Origin: Elusimicrobiota bacterium
GTDB lineage: Bacteria > CG03 > SLGR01 > JAFGSA01
DNA length: 64,000 bases
Assembly (NCBI GenBank): GCA_016934855.1
Contig: JAFGSA010000024.1
Coordinates: 61,266 to 125,265, forward strand
Reading direction: 5' to 3'
Translations under genes and position numbers: made by a program
In this document: positions 29,143 to 38,642 of the stretch, in pieces
Numbering within the stretch: the stretch's first letter is position 1
Layout of the letters: every line of letters begins with the position of its first letter
Notes under the pieces: model-generated
What the model saw: only the letters and a program-made list of their open reading frames with translations
Told to the model about the DNA's origin: nothing
Database searches by the model: none

Positions 29143-29828
29143 GAAAAATACCTATTGATCTTCTCGTATCTTTCGGGGGTACCGATGTCCATGAGTTCTC
29201 CTTCGCTTACATAGCCGTAACAGCCTTTTTCAATCAACGAAGGTATCACTTCGTATTCAAGGGATGTTTTTTTATTGCTTTCAATATACCCGAATATCTC
29301 TCTTTTCATGAGGTAAATACCCGCGTTAACAAATGCATCACTTATACCGGCGGATGTCTTTTCCATAAAACTGTTTATCCTGCCGTCATCATCCATTCTC
29401 ACTCTTCCGGTGTCTCTTCCCCCTCCGGACCCGGTCAGCACCATACTGAGAATGCATCCCCGGGCTACATGAAAATCATAGAAGTCACGGAGCCCTGTTT
29501 TACACAACGAATCTCCGTTTACGGCGAAAAAAGAAGGGCTTTTTATCAATGCTTCCGCGTTCTTTATCCCTCCTGCCGTGCCCAGCGGGCGTTTTTCCTC
29601 GGAAAATACGATATCGTAGTCAAGGCCCGCAAAATAATCCCTTATCTGTTCCGCCAGATAACCTGCGCCCAGGATAAAATGCTCAAATCCCTCTCTCCTG
29701 AACTCATCCATTATAACCTGCATAAACGCCCTTTCCCCGACAGGCATAAGCGATTTCGGTTTTTGCCCGCTCACGGAGCTGAGCCGGCTGCCCTGGCCGC
29801 CGCATAATATCAATATATCTATATCCAT
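29139..29828 (-). CDS. sugar-phosphate nucleotidyltransferase (HddC-like)
   Basis: LCGGQGSRLSSVSGQKPKSLMPV, FAVNGDSL; adjacent to GHMP kinase. Confidence 0.82.
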   Translation of the reverse strand: MDIDILILCGGQGSRLSSVSGQKPKSLMPVGERAFMQVIMDEFRREGFEHFILGAGYLAEQIRDYFAGLDYDIVFSEEKRPLGTAGGIKNAEALIKSPSFFAVNGDSLCKTGLRDFYDFHVARGCILSMVLTGSGGGRDTGRVRMDDDGRINSFMEKTSAGISDAFVNAGIYLMKREIFGYIESNKKTSLEYEVIPSLIEKGCYGYVSEGELMDIGTPERYEKINRYFS

Positions 29829-29837
29829 ATCCTGTTT

Positions 29838-30836
29838 TCAGAAATTCGTCGGCGGCGCATAATATATTATCTGGCTCCCGAGGTTTTCGAACCCGAAAGG
29901 CACATGGAGAAGTCCTTTAAGCCGCTGTTTAACCTTTTCCTGATATTCGGATTTCACGAAAAACAGCATGAATCCGCCGCCGCCGGCCCCCAGGAGTTTT
30001 CCGCCTTCTGCTCCCGCCGAAAGACCCTCTTCATATATCTCGTCGATCCTCTGGTTCGAGATAAGGTCGGAAATATCCCTCTTTATCTTCCACTGTTCAT
30101 CCAGCAGCTTGCCGAATCCTTTGAATTCCCTGTCATCCGAGTTTATTATTTTAAGCGCCTCGTCCGTTATCTCCGTCATCCTTTTCAGGTCTTTGTTTTT
30201 CTTGCCGATCTTCTCGATCTTATCGGCCGCCACATCGGACGCTATCCTGGAAAAACCGGTAAAAAAAAGCATAAGCTTGCCTTGAAGCGAAGCCAGCTTT
30301 CCGTGTTCCATCGGGATGGGAAAAACGGATATTTCCTGGGGACCGCCGAATTCTATCTTGTTGAAACCGCCGAAAGCGGCATGAGTCTGGTCCTGGGAGC
30401 CGACGCTTTCACGGATTATATCCTGCTCTACATGAATAGCATTGAGCGCAAGCTGCCTTTTCGTAGTCATCCTGCCTTTAAGAGCATACAGGGCATTCAG
30501 GAGACCCACCGTAAAAGCGGAACTCGAACCCAGCCCGGACATCGCCGGAAGGTCCCCATTATGCTGTATCTCCACACCGCGCTCATATTCGAGGAACTTC
30601 AGGCATTCCCTGACAGAAGGATGTTTGATCTCCGGTATGCTCGATGTCTCTTCGCGCTTTGTATATCTTATCCTGAACTTGTAATCGAAAAAAGGAGGAA
30701 GATACCGGCACGTTATATAACAATATTTGTTTATCGTGGCACCTATAACGGCTCCTTTATGCTCTTTATACCAGACAGGGTAATCCGTCCCGCCGCCGAA
30801 AAAAGAGATCCTGAAAGGTGTCCTGCTTATTATCAT
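29838..30836 (-). CDS. GHMP kinase (HddA-like heptose kinase)
   Basis: RTPFRISFFGGGTDYP, MSGLGSSSAFTVGLLNAL, KLLGAGGGGFMLFF. Confidence 0.88.
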   Translation of the reverse strand: MIISRTPFRISFFGGGTDYPVWYKEHKGAVIGATINKYCYITCRYLPPFFDYKFRIRYTKREETSSIPEIKHPSVRECLKFLEYERGVEIQHNGDLPAMSGLGSSSAFTVGLLNALYALKGRMTTKRQLALNAIHVEQDIIRESVGSQDQTHAAFGGFNKIEFGGPQEISVFPIPMEHGKLASLQGKLMLFFTGFSRIASDVAADKIEKIGKKNKDLKRMTEITDEALKIINSDDREFKGFGKLLDEQWKIKRDISDLISNQRIDEIYEEGLSAGAEGGKLLGAGGGGFMLFFVKSEYQEKVKQRLKGLLHVPFGFENLGSQIIYYAPPTNF

Positions 30837-30881
30837 TAGTAACTCCTTGATACCGTTATTTATATTCCTGACGGCAGCCTG

Positions 30882-31823
30882 CTAGCGTATGACATCGGAC
30901 TGCACCAGGTGCCACCTGCCTATGTCGTATAACCCTTTATACCTGCTGTTTAAGATCTTAAGACAGAAAAAATGCGACTGCCCGTCATCCGTGAAGCCTA
31001 ATTTCCTGGCGACGATATCGAGCTGTCCTCCGGGTGATGCCCATACAGTTATATTATCCGCACCCTTATCCCTTAGATGCCCGCAGGCAGCCGCAATGAG
31101 TCTTTCGAGTCTTTCCTCATCTTCCAGGGGGCATTCCAAATCGGCAATATCACCATACTTTATTCCAGAAGCGGGATCGATGAATAGTTTTATAACGGCA
31201 TATTCTCCGGACGCGGCGTTTACGATGGAAAAATCATAAAGCTCATGCATGGCGTATCTCCACAAACGGTACTCATGTCCGTGCTCAAACATAACTGTGC
31301 CTTTTTCTGATCCGGCGCTTTTCCCGAATATGGTATTATTACTAACAGGTTCACATTCCGAACCGTACAGGTCGAACTCTCCTGCTGTCTTCAATACAAG
31401 GGTACTGATCCTTCCTGGCGTCTTATAGCCGAAATTCCTTTCCAGGGCCGCCTTTCCCGGGACGTTGGGCATGGAACACAGCATATCCATGTCGCCGAAG
31501 TACTCGGACGCTTTATGCCCCAGCATAGAAAAATAGCCTTTTCCCCTCCATTTATCGTCTATCACAAGGTGGCTTGCGATACCGCAACTGGCGCCGTTGG
31601 AAAGGGTTCTTTTGTGCAGCATGAACATCCCGATAATGTCTTTTCCGTGATACGCGCACATCGCTACGGCAGGCACTGCCGAGCCGAAAAGTATCCAGTA
31701 AAAATATCCTTCCGGTTTATACGGAGCCCAGCGCGGATTGATCAGCGACATTATGCCGGGTATATCGCCTTCATCCGCTTTCTTTATTCTTATATCGTTT
31801 ACCGTCATTTTTAACTTATTCAT
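30882..31823 (-). CDS. GNAT-type acyltransferase
   Basis: IRKADEGDIPGIMSLIN; HLVIDDKWRGKGYFSML acyl-CoA site. Confidence 0.7.
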   Translation of the reverse strand: MNKLKMTVNDIRIKKADEGDIPGIMSLINPRWAPYKPEGYFYWILFGSAVPAVAMCAYHGKDIIGMFMLHKRTLSNGASCGIASHLVIDDKWRGKGYFSMLGHKASEYFGDMDMLCSMPNVPGKAALERNFGYKTPGRISTLVLKTAGEFDLYGSECEPVSNNTIFGKSAGSEKGTVMFEHGHEYRLWRYAMHELYDFSIVNAASGEYAVIKLFIDPASGIKYGDIADLECPLEDEERLERLIAAACGHLRDKGADNITVWASPGGQLDIVARKLGFTDDGQSHFFCLKILNSRYKGLYDIGRWHLVQSDVIR

Positions 31824-31825
31824 CT

Positions 31826-33142
31826 TTATTTCTTCTTCAGAGATCTTTTGCGAAGATCGTATTCTTCATAGGCTTTTTTCTGATAAGCCATGAGGTCTTC
31901 ATCGCTTACAGCGGACAGGTTTACCGCCACGTGCTGATAACATGAATAATAGAAAAATTCGGAGGCATGAGACCCCCCTAAAAAACCCTTCTTTAATGCC
32001 AGATCGTAAAGATGCGTACCTGGATACGGGACGGCTATCAGGAATTTCGCCTGTTCTGAATCAAGCTCTTTTGCAAATTCTATCGTTTCCCTGATCGTCT
32101 CGTGCGTATCCCCGGGATGACCTATTATAAAAGAAGTGTATACAGGCATCCCTATATCCTTCAGCATACTTACTGTACTGCGGAGCTGCTCCTTTTTTAT
32201 CCCTTTTCCCGTGCTTCTCAGAATATCTTCATTTCCCGATTCGACTCCTATATATACTACCAGGCAGCCGGCCTCTTTCAGGGCAGCAGCAATCTCCCGA
32301 TCGATCGTATCGGCTCTCAGGGACACGTAAAATCTTATTTTAAGGCCTTCTTTTTTTATCAATTCGCATACTTTCAGCGCGCGCTTACGGTTGACAGTGA
32401 AAGTGTCGTCGTAGAACATGAATTCTGATATATTATAATCCTCTACGAGCGTCTTAATCTCTTTTACCAGGTTCTCCGCCGACCTGAACCTCACTTTACC
32501 GTTCCAGATGACCCTGGACGCGCAGAAATTGCAGTCCCAGGCGCAGCCCCTCGCCGAGTTTATCCCCATATAGTGCGAATTGAACATGACTTCGTCGTTA
32601 TCGTACAGTGACAGCGGCAGGAGATCCCACGCGGGAAACGGCAGAGAATCGAGATCCTTGATAAAAGGGCGCCGAGGATTTACAACGATCCTGCCGTTCA
32701 ATCGGTAAGCAAGGTTGGGAATTGCGGTCACGTCCCTACCCTCCTCGAGATAATCCAGGAAATCTTCCAGGGGCTCTTCTCCCTCCCCTACGACAGCATA
32801 ATCTATTGAACTGTCGTCGAATACAGATTCCACGGCACCGGAAACATGAGGCCCACCCAGGAGAATAATGACCTTGCTGTCAATATTTTTGCAGGCAGCG
32901 GCTATATTCGCGATGACGGGGTAACGTGGCGTCAGGCATGTGAAGCCTATTACCGGGGTATTATCCTTCATAAGCAGTTCCGCTATCTGCTTTACATCGT
33001 CAATCCTCTCAGCCTCCAGATCGTATATCTTAGGCTCATGTCCTCTTTCCCTTACATAAGCCGCCAGGCCCGCCAGGTTTATCGGAGGGCGGAATGTGCC
33101 CGTATGTTCTATATTAGGAGGATTTACAAGACTTATTCTCAT
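31826..33142 (-). CDS. B12-binding-domain radical SAM protein
   Basis: NSARGCAWDCNFC; LGGPHVSGAVE; VGEGEEPLEDFL. Confidence 0.87.
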   Translation of the reverse strand: MRISLVNPPNIEHTGTFRPPINLAGLAAYVRERGHEPKIYDLEAERIDDVKQIAELLMKDNTPVIGFTCLTPRYPVIANIAAACKNIDSKVIILLGGPHVSGAVESVFDDSSIDYAVVGEGEEPLEDFLDYLEEGRDVTAIPNLAYRLNGRIVVNPRRPFIKDLDSLPFPAWDLLPLSLYDNDEVMFNSHYMGINSARGCAWDCNFCASRVIWNGKVRFRSAENLVKEIKTLVEDYNISEFMFYDDTFTVNRKRALKVCELIKKEGLKIRFYVSLRADTIDREIAAALKEAGCLVVYIGVESGNEDILRSTGKGIKKEQLRSTVSMLKDIGMPVYTSFIIGHPGDTHETIRETIEFAKELDSEQAKFLIAVPYPGTHLYDLALKKGFLGGSHASEFFYYSCYQHVAVNLSAVSDEDLMAYQKKAYEEYDLRKRSLKKK

Positions 33143-33155
33143 GACTTATTTTTTA

Positions 33156-34112
33156 TCATCTGTTTTTCTTATACCATTCCAGAGTTCTTTTTATACCTTC
33201 TCTAATATCAACTTTCGGTTTAAAACCGAGCATTTTTTCCGATTTAGAGGTATCCACAAGCCTCACAGGTATCATGGAAGGCTTGGAGCTGTTATATATT
33301 ACCTCCGCATCATCATAGCCTTCCTCTTCGAGCATGATACCGAGTATTTCTTTTACAGTGTAGCCTTTTCCGCTACCCAGGTTGACGGGATCATACGTAT
33401 CTATTTTTTCCATGGCAAGGATCATACCGTCAACAAAATCATCTATATATATGAAGTCCCTCACGTCATTCCCGTCACCCCATACTTCCAGAGGCCTCTG
33501 CCTTTCCGCGACTTTCTTGATCAACGCAGGCAATACGTGTGAAGTGGCTGGATCATAATCGTCATAAGGCCCGTACATGTTTGTCGGCCTTATCACGATC
33601 GAAGGCATAGCAGGCCTGAGCATCTCGCTGTAAGTCCTGCAAAGTATCTCCATGTATCTTTTCATCCAGCCTACGAGGAAATATTTCGGGTAAGGCTCAC
33701 CGTCAAATATCTGCTCTTCTTTGATAATGCTGTCTCCCATATCGGGATAAACCGTCGTGCTGCTTAAAAACAGGAACTTCTTCACTTTGGCGAAATACGC
33801 CGCTTCCAGAAGCTGCGAAGTCATTATAATATTGGGTGTTACGTGTATAAGAGGCGTTTTTTCCATGACGGCAGCGCCGGAAGTATTAGCCGCGCAGTGG
33901 AATACATAGTCGACTCCTTCCACGAATTTCCTGCAGTCCTCCATTTTCGTAAGATCACCGGCAATATATTCTATCCTGTCGTCGCTGTGCCTGGGCTTGT
34001 TCCGGTGTACGGGCCCCATGACCTTCGCTCCCATAGACAGCAGCCGGTTCGCAAGATTCGTTCCGGTAAAACCAGTTATACCCGTTACCAGTACCTTTTT
34101 ATTTCTGAACAT
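33156..34112 (-). CDS. NAD-dependent epimerase/dehydratase (SDR), YxxxK Tyr replaced by Val
   Basis: VLVTGITGFTGTNL; VGWMKR at the YxxxK site; start at 34112 chosen from the Rossmann motif. Confidence 0.82.
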   Translation of the reverse strand: MFRNKKVLVTGITGFTGTNLANRLLSMGAKVMGPVHRNKPRHSDDRIEYIAGDLTKMEDCRKFVEGVDYVFHCAANTSGAAVMEKTPLIHVTPNIIMTSQLLEAAYFAKVKKFLFLSSTTVYPDMGDSIIKEEQIFDGEPYPKYFLVGWMKRYMEILCRTYSEMLRPAMPSIVIRPTNMYGPYDDYDPATSHVLPALIKKVAERQRPLEVWGDGNDVRDFIYIDDFVDGMILAMEKIDTYDPVNLGSGKGYTVKEILGIMLEEEGYDDAEVIYNSSKPSMIPVRLVDTSKSEKMLGFKPKVDIREGIKRTLEWYKKNR

Positions 34113-34620
34113 ATCCGCCCTCCTCGTCTCTTTTTGAAAGTATGGGATTCTTAACAGGCCAACGCATATTGAACTTAGGATCATTCCATTTGATAGTGAA
34201 CTGTGAATCCGGATCGTAATAAGTCGACTGCTTATAATGAAAAATAGACTTATTGCTGAGACACAGGTGCCCGTTTCCGTGTTTCGGCGGCACCAATACC
34301 TGATGCTTGTTTTCTTCTGACAATACGAACGCCTGCCATTTTCCGAAGCCTTCTGATTTTTCATCATAATTAATTACGACAAGGTGAATTTTGCCGTGCA
34401 GACACGAAATAAGTTTCCATGTAGACTGGTTACCATGAACGCCTTTAATTACATTTTTTCTGGATATAGAGATGTCATCTTCCACGAAATCGATGTTTAT
34501 TCCTTTTTCCTTGTATAATTTTTCATTATATATCTCGATGTATTCTCCACGGTGATCCTTGAAAAAATCCGGCTTTATAAGCAATACCCCTTCAAGCTCT
34601 GTCTTCTCGACCTTAATCAT
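34099..34620 (-). CDS. RmlC-like cupin (dTDP-4-dehydrorhamnose 3,5-epimerase family)
   Basis: VLLIKPDFFKDHRGEYIEIYN; VIKGVHGNQSTWKLISCLHGKIHLVVINY. Confidence 0.82.
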   Translation of the reverse strand: MIKVEKTELEGVLLIKPDFFKDHRGEYIEIYNEKLYKEKGINIDFVEDDISISRKNVIKGVHGNQSTWKLISCLHGKIHLVVINYDEKSEGFGKWQAFVLSEENKHQVLVPPKHGNGHLCLSNKSIFHYKQSTYYDPDSQFTIKWNDPKFNMRWPVKNPILSKRDEEGGYVQK

Positions 34621-34623
34621 AAA

Positions 34624-35610
34624 TCACTCCTTGAAATAGTTCTTTTTTTTCTTATATTCGTCACGGTTGCTGATAAACCAGTTCCAGGTCTCTTTCAACC
34701 CGTCCAGCAATGACGTCGTCGGATTGTAGTCTATAAGCTCTCTCGCGAGAGAGATGTCCATTACCCTCTTGGGGAAGCCAGACGGCTTGTCAGCATCGAA
34801 CTCATAGTTAAAATCCAGGAATTCGTTCAGCGTCTCGACCAGCTCCTTTATACTGTAACCTCTGCCGCTGGCGATATTGACGAACTTCGAACGGGTGCCG
34901 TGATACAAGGCCAGGATGGTCCCCTCCGCGGCATCCCTGCTGTACGCGAAATCCCTGATCGCGCTCCCGTCGCCCCAAACCACGACAGGATCCTCTTTTT
35001 TATATATCCTGTACATCAGCGTAGGTATGACCATAGCGTTCTCCGGATCGAAATTATCCCCGGGACCGTAGACATTACAGGGCCTTACAATCGAAAAATT
35101 CTCAAGCCCGTACTGGATACTGTATGCCTGCACCTGCAGTTCAGCCATCCTCTTTGCCCAACCAGGAAACATATCCATGGGCGGACCCTCTGTATTCTCT
35201 CCTTCTTTGAACACTTCTGCGCTTGAATAAGCTCCGATGGAACTTGTGTATACTACCTTCTCTACCTTGTTCAGCCTGCAGGCTTCCAGCACATTCGTAT
35301 TGAACATGATTAGCGGCACGAAAAAACTGGCGGGTTTTTTCTTTGTCACTTCGATCGACCCTTTGATGCCGGCCATATGGAAGACATAATCCATGTCCCC
35401 GGTCACCTCTTTGCAGAGATCGAAACTGGTAAGATCGCCCGTGATGTGTTCCGCCCTGTCATCCACTGTTATACTGTCAAGCGAGACTATCCTGACAGAA
35501 GCTCCGGCGCTGCACAGGTAATCCACTACCTGCCTTCCTATCAGCCCGGTGCCCCCCGTGACCAGGACATTTTTTCCCTCAAAACTCCTTAGTACTTCGT
35601 CTTTTATCAT
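34624..35610 (-). CDS. NAD-dependent epimerase/dehydratase (SDR), YxxxK Tyr replaced by Pro
   Basis: VLVTGGTGLIGRQV; FPGWAKRMAE at the YGWAKR site. Confidence 0.84.
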   Translation of the reverse strand: MIKDEVLRSFEGKNVLVTGGTGLIGRQVVDYLCSAGASVRIVSLDSITVDDRAEHITGDLTSFDLCKEVTGDMDYVFHMAGIKGSIEVTKKKPASFFVPLIMFNTNVLEACRLNKVEKVVYTSSIGAYSSAEVFKEGENTEGPPMDMFPGWAKRMAELQVQAYSIQYGLENFSIVRPCNVYGPGDNFDPENAMVIPTLMYRIYKKEDPVVVWGDGSAIRDFAYSRDAAEGTILALYHGTRSKFVNIASGRGYSIKELVETLNEFLDFNYEFDADKPSGFPKRVMDISLARELIDYNPTTSLLDGLKETWNWFISNRDEYKKKKNYFKE

Positions 35611-35637
35611 ATTAATCTCCAGACGGCCGAACAGGCA

Positions 35638-36693
35638 TCAGAACGGCCCCTTGAACTTATGTTCGTAACTGTAGAATACTTCTTCCGAAAGATCGGCCTC
35701 CTTCAATTTCAGCGTTTTCTCGGCGGTTTTTATTATATTCACAGCACTCGGATAAAAACAGTTTTCCAGGGGCCTGGTGCAGGGGCACGGGGCCGGCGCA
35801 AAACCGATCCTGCTGACGGGAGACTTAAGAGACCCGAAACATTTTTCGGATACCCGGGCGGCGATCTCGGCGCTGAACCCGCAGTGCAGCCAGTCGTTGT
35901 CCGCAACGATGCAGTGCCCGGTCTTCCGGGCCGAATCTACGATGACACCGTCATCCAGGGGAGCTATAGCCCTCGCGTTTACTATTTCGGCGCTCACGCC
36001 GTGCCTTTTGTTCAGAATATCCGCGGCTTCAAGCGCCTCTATGTTCATCCAGGACGTGGCGACTATGGTTATGTCTTTTCCCGGACGCAGCACCGCGGCT
36101 TTCTCCAGCGGCAGCGTGAAAGGTTCTTCCGGCACTTCGTCCTCCGCGTAATAAAGCCACCTGTGTTCAATGAATATGACCGGACTGTCTTCCCTTATCG
36201 ACGCGATGAGCATCCCCTTGGCTTCCGCGGGCGTCGTAGGCATCACGACCCTCAATCCGGGTATATGGGCAAAACATGAATGCATGGTCTTCGAATGCTG
36301 GAAAGACTGTCCCCATCCCCGCCCAATGATAGCCCTTATTACCATAGGTACGCTGAGTTCGCCGGCGCTGGCGTATCTATAGCTCGACACCATATTGGCG
36401 AGCTGGTTCATGGCCAGGAGCATGAAATCCACCCTCATATGGACATGTATCGGACGCAGACCGTTGATAGCCGCGCCCAACCCGAAACCCGTCATCGCGT
36501 CTTCTGACAAAGGCGTATCGAAACATCTCTCCGGGCCGAACCTTTCTACCAGGCCGTCCGTACTGCCGAAGATCCTCTTGTGATCAGGCACTCCTATACC
36601 ATAGGTGAACACGCGCGGATCCCTTTCCATCTCCTGGATAAGGGCCTCGTTTATAGCCTTGCAGTAACTGATCTTTCTTGAACCGCCCATCAC
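35638..36693 (-). CDS. TPP-dependent 2-oxoacid dehydrogenase E1 beta-like (transketolase family)
   Basis: INEALIQEMERDPRVFTYGIGV, DTPLSEDAMTGFGLGAAINGLRPI. Confidence 0.87.
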   Translation of the reverse strand: MMGGSRKISYCKAINEALIQEMERDPRVFTYGIGVPDHKRIFGSTDGLVERFGPERCFDTPLSEDAMTGFGLGAAINGLRPIHVHMRVDFMLLAMNQLANMVSSYRYASAGELSVPMVIRAIIGRGWGQSFQHSKTMHSCFAHIPGLRVVMPTTPAEAKGMLIASIREDSPVIFIEHRWLYYAEDEVPEEPFTLPLEKAAVLRPGKDITIVATSWMNIEALEAADILNKRHGVSAEIVNARAIAPLDDGVIVDSARKTGHCIVADNDWLHCGFSAEIAARVSEKCFGSLKSPVSRIGFAPAPCPCTRPLENCFYPSAVNIIKTAEKTLKLKEADLSEEVFYSYEHKFKGPF

Positions 36694-37643
36694 AGCACCT
36701 CTTTCTCTATCTCCCCTGCTCCGGGAAACGGGGCAGACTGCGCCGCTTTCATGCTGTTAATGAGCCTTTCGGCAATGCCGTCTTCTATTTTATCGAGCTC
36801 TTCTTCTTTTATTCGCTTTTTTATCAGCTTCTTTCTCTGCTGTTCAACGGGATCCTTCTTCCGCCACTTCTCGAACTCTTCCCTCGAACGGTAACCGCTC
36901 TTAAAATCTTCGCTGACACCGACATGTTCCAGGTACCTGTAATACCTGAGATCCAGAAAACACGGACCACCCGATCCTCTTACCGCGCCTATAGCCTTTT
37001 CTGCCAGGCGGTAAATAGTCTCCACATCGGTGGACTCTTCCTTAAAAACCCGGCAGTTAAAATCCGCGACGATGCTGGATATGGATCTGTAACCGTGCCT
37101 TAAGGATTTCGGCGTATGCACTGCCAGCTCGTTATCCTCGCATACGAATATGACCGGCAGCTTCCACAGGCAGGCGGCGTTGAGGCTCTCCCAGAAGACG
37201 CCTTCATCTATCGCGCCGTCTCCGAAAAATACGGTCACGATACGCCCGTTACCCGCCATCTTGTTGGCAAAAGCCGCGCCGACCGCTACAGGTATGGCGC
37301 TCGCTACAATAGCCGACGATCCCATAAAACCGTTATCGGGGGAACACAGGTGCATGGAGCCGCCCTTCCCTTTCAGGAGCGCCGTATCTTTGCCGTAGAT
37401 CTCGGCAAAAAAATCCTCCACGTCCCCCGTTTTTGCCAGGTAGATGGCATGGGACCTGTACGTCCCGAATACCTGGTCGTCGTCTTTCAACGCATGGCAG
37501 ATGCCCACCGCAATAGCCTCCTCGCCCATAGACATATGCATGGGGGTCTTCATCTCGTCGTCGAAATAACATTTTATTATCTCTTCTTCGGCCCTTCTTA
37601 CAAGGTACAGCTTTTTATAGAGCTCCAGGTTCAGCTTATCCAT
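36690..37643 (-). CDS. TPP-dependent 2-oxoacid dehydrogenase E1 alpha-like
   Basis: FFGDGAIDEGVFWESLNAACLWKLPVIFVCEDN; SMGEEAIAVG; GKGGSMHL. Confidence 0.88.
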   Translation of the reverse strand: MDKLNLELYKKLYLVRRAEEEIIKCYFDDEMKTPMHMSMGEEAIAVGICHALKDDDQVFGTYRSHAIYLAKTGDVEDFFAEIYGKDTALLKGKGGSMHLCSPDNGFMGSSAIVASAIPVAVGAAFANKMAGNGRIVTVFFGDGAIDEGVFWESLNAACLWKLPVIFVCEDNELAVHTPKSLRHGYRSISSIVADFNCRVFKEESTDVETIYRLAEKAIGAVRGSGGPCFLDLRYYRYLEHVGVSEDFKSGYRSREEFEKWRKKDPVEQQRKKLIKKRIKEEELDKIEDGIAERLINSMKAAQSAPFPGAGEIEKEVL

Positions 37644-38631
37644 TTTTCCTGAAATACTCTCTCCAGTATTCTAGAGTATCTTTTAATGTTATCTCGAATT
37701 TAATCTCCGGTTTCCATCCCGTGGCTTTTATGAACTTTTCGACCGAAGGGATCTGAAGCGTAACATCCGAAGGTCTCAGCCGTGCCGGGTCTACCTCAAT
37801 TTTTATATCGTTTCTTTTTGAAAGCTTCAGCAGCCTGTCCAGCATATCCCCGACAGTCATCGTTTCTATACCCCCTATGTTATAAACTTCGCCGGGAGGA
37901 CACTTGTTAACGAGGAGCCAGTATGCCTTTACCGCGTCCCTGACATCAAGGAAAGTCCTCACGCTGTCCAGATTGCCGACTTTTACCGCCGGCGGCTTCA
38001 GCCCCGCTTCTATCTCGGCTATCTGCTTGGCGAAAGTTGACACCACGAATACCTCGCCCCTCCTCGGACCGGTATGAGTGAACATCCTGGTCCTTATGGT
38101 CTTAATCCCCCAGGACAGCCAGTATTGCTGAGCCAGCATGTCTTCCCCGACCTTGCTTACCGCGTATGGCGATGCCGGCCGGAAAGGATTTGATTCTTTT
38201 ATCGGCACTTCGTCTTCTTTTACCTGGCCGTATACTTCGGAAGAACTGCATACATGTATGACGGGATCATATGAAACATCCGCTTTGAGTTCTCTTACCG
38301 CCTCGAGCAGATTCGCGGTGCCTATGACGTTTGCCTGCAGCGTAGCCACCGGGGCCAGGAAACTGAAATCTACGTAAGACTGGGCGGCAAGATGGAATAT
38401 TATATCCGGCTTATGTTCCGCCAGTATCCTTTTAAGAGAAGGGATATCCACCAGATCTCCGTAGCAGAAAGCTATCTTATCCGCTATTTTCATTATATTG
38501 TCCTTCGGGGCACGCCAGCGCAGAAGCCCGGCTATTTCCGTTTTCGGAGATTTATCCAGTATATATTCCGCCAGATGACTTCCTACAAAACCCGTAATCC
38601 CTGTAATTAAAACTTTTTTTATACCGCCCAC
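37636..38631 (-). CDS. GDP-mannose 4,6-dehydratase-like SDR
   Basis: ITGITGFVGSHLAEYIL, SSSEVYGQV, SPYAVSK. Confidence 0.83.
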   Translation of the reverse strand: MGGIKKVLITGITGFVGSHLAEYILDKSPKTEIAGLLRWRAPKDNIMKIADKIAFCYGDLVDIPSLKRILAEHKPDIIFHLAAQSYVDFSFLAPVATLQANVIGTANLLEAVRELKADVSYDPVIHVCSSSEVYGQVKEDEVPIKESNPFRPASPYAVSKVGEDMLAQQYWLSWGIKTIRTRMFTHTGPRRGEVFVVSTFAKQIAEIEAGLKPPAVKVGNLDSVRTFLDVRDAVKAYWLLVNKCPPGEVYNIGGIETMTVGDMLDRLLKLSKRNDIKIEVDPARLRPSDVTLQIPSVEKFIKATGWKPEIKFEITLKDTLEYWREYFRKNG

Positions 38632-38642
38632 AATGCCTCCTT

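Noticed and set aside
29904-30839. Long plus-strand ORF (311 aa) opposite the GHMP kinase
   Set aside because: Antisense shadow of a gene with clear GHMP motifs on the minus strand; its translation shows no recognisable domain.
34113-34367. N-terminal extension of the SDR ORF starting at 34367
   Set aside because: Overlaps the RmlC-like gene and precedes the VLVTG Rossmann start; ATG at 34112 is the natural start. The same reasoning moves the starts at 10397, 12684, 23422, 24284 and 62373.
35638-37643. Complete pyruvate or acetoin dehydrogenase complex
   Set aside because: No lipoyl E2, E3 or lipoylation genes nearby; only E1 alpha and beta are present.
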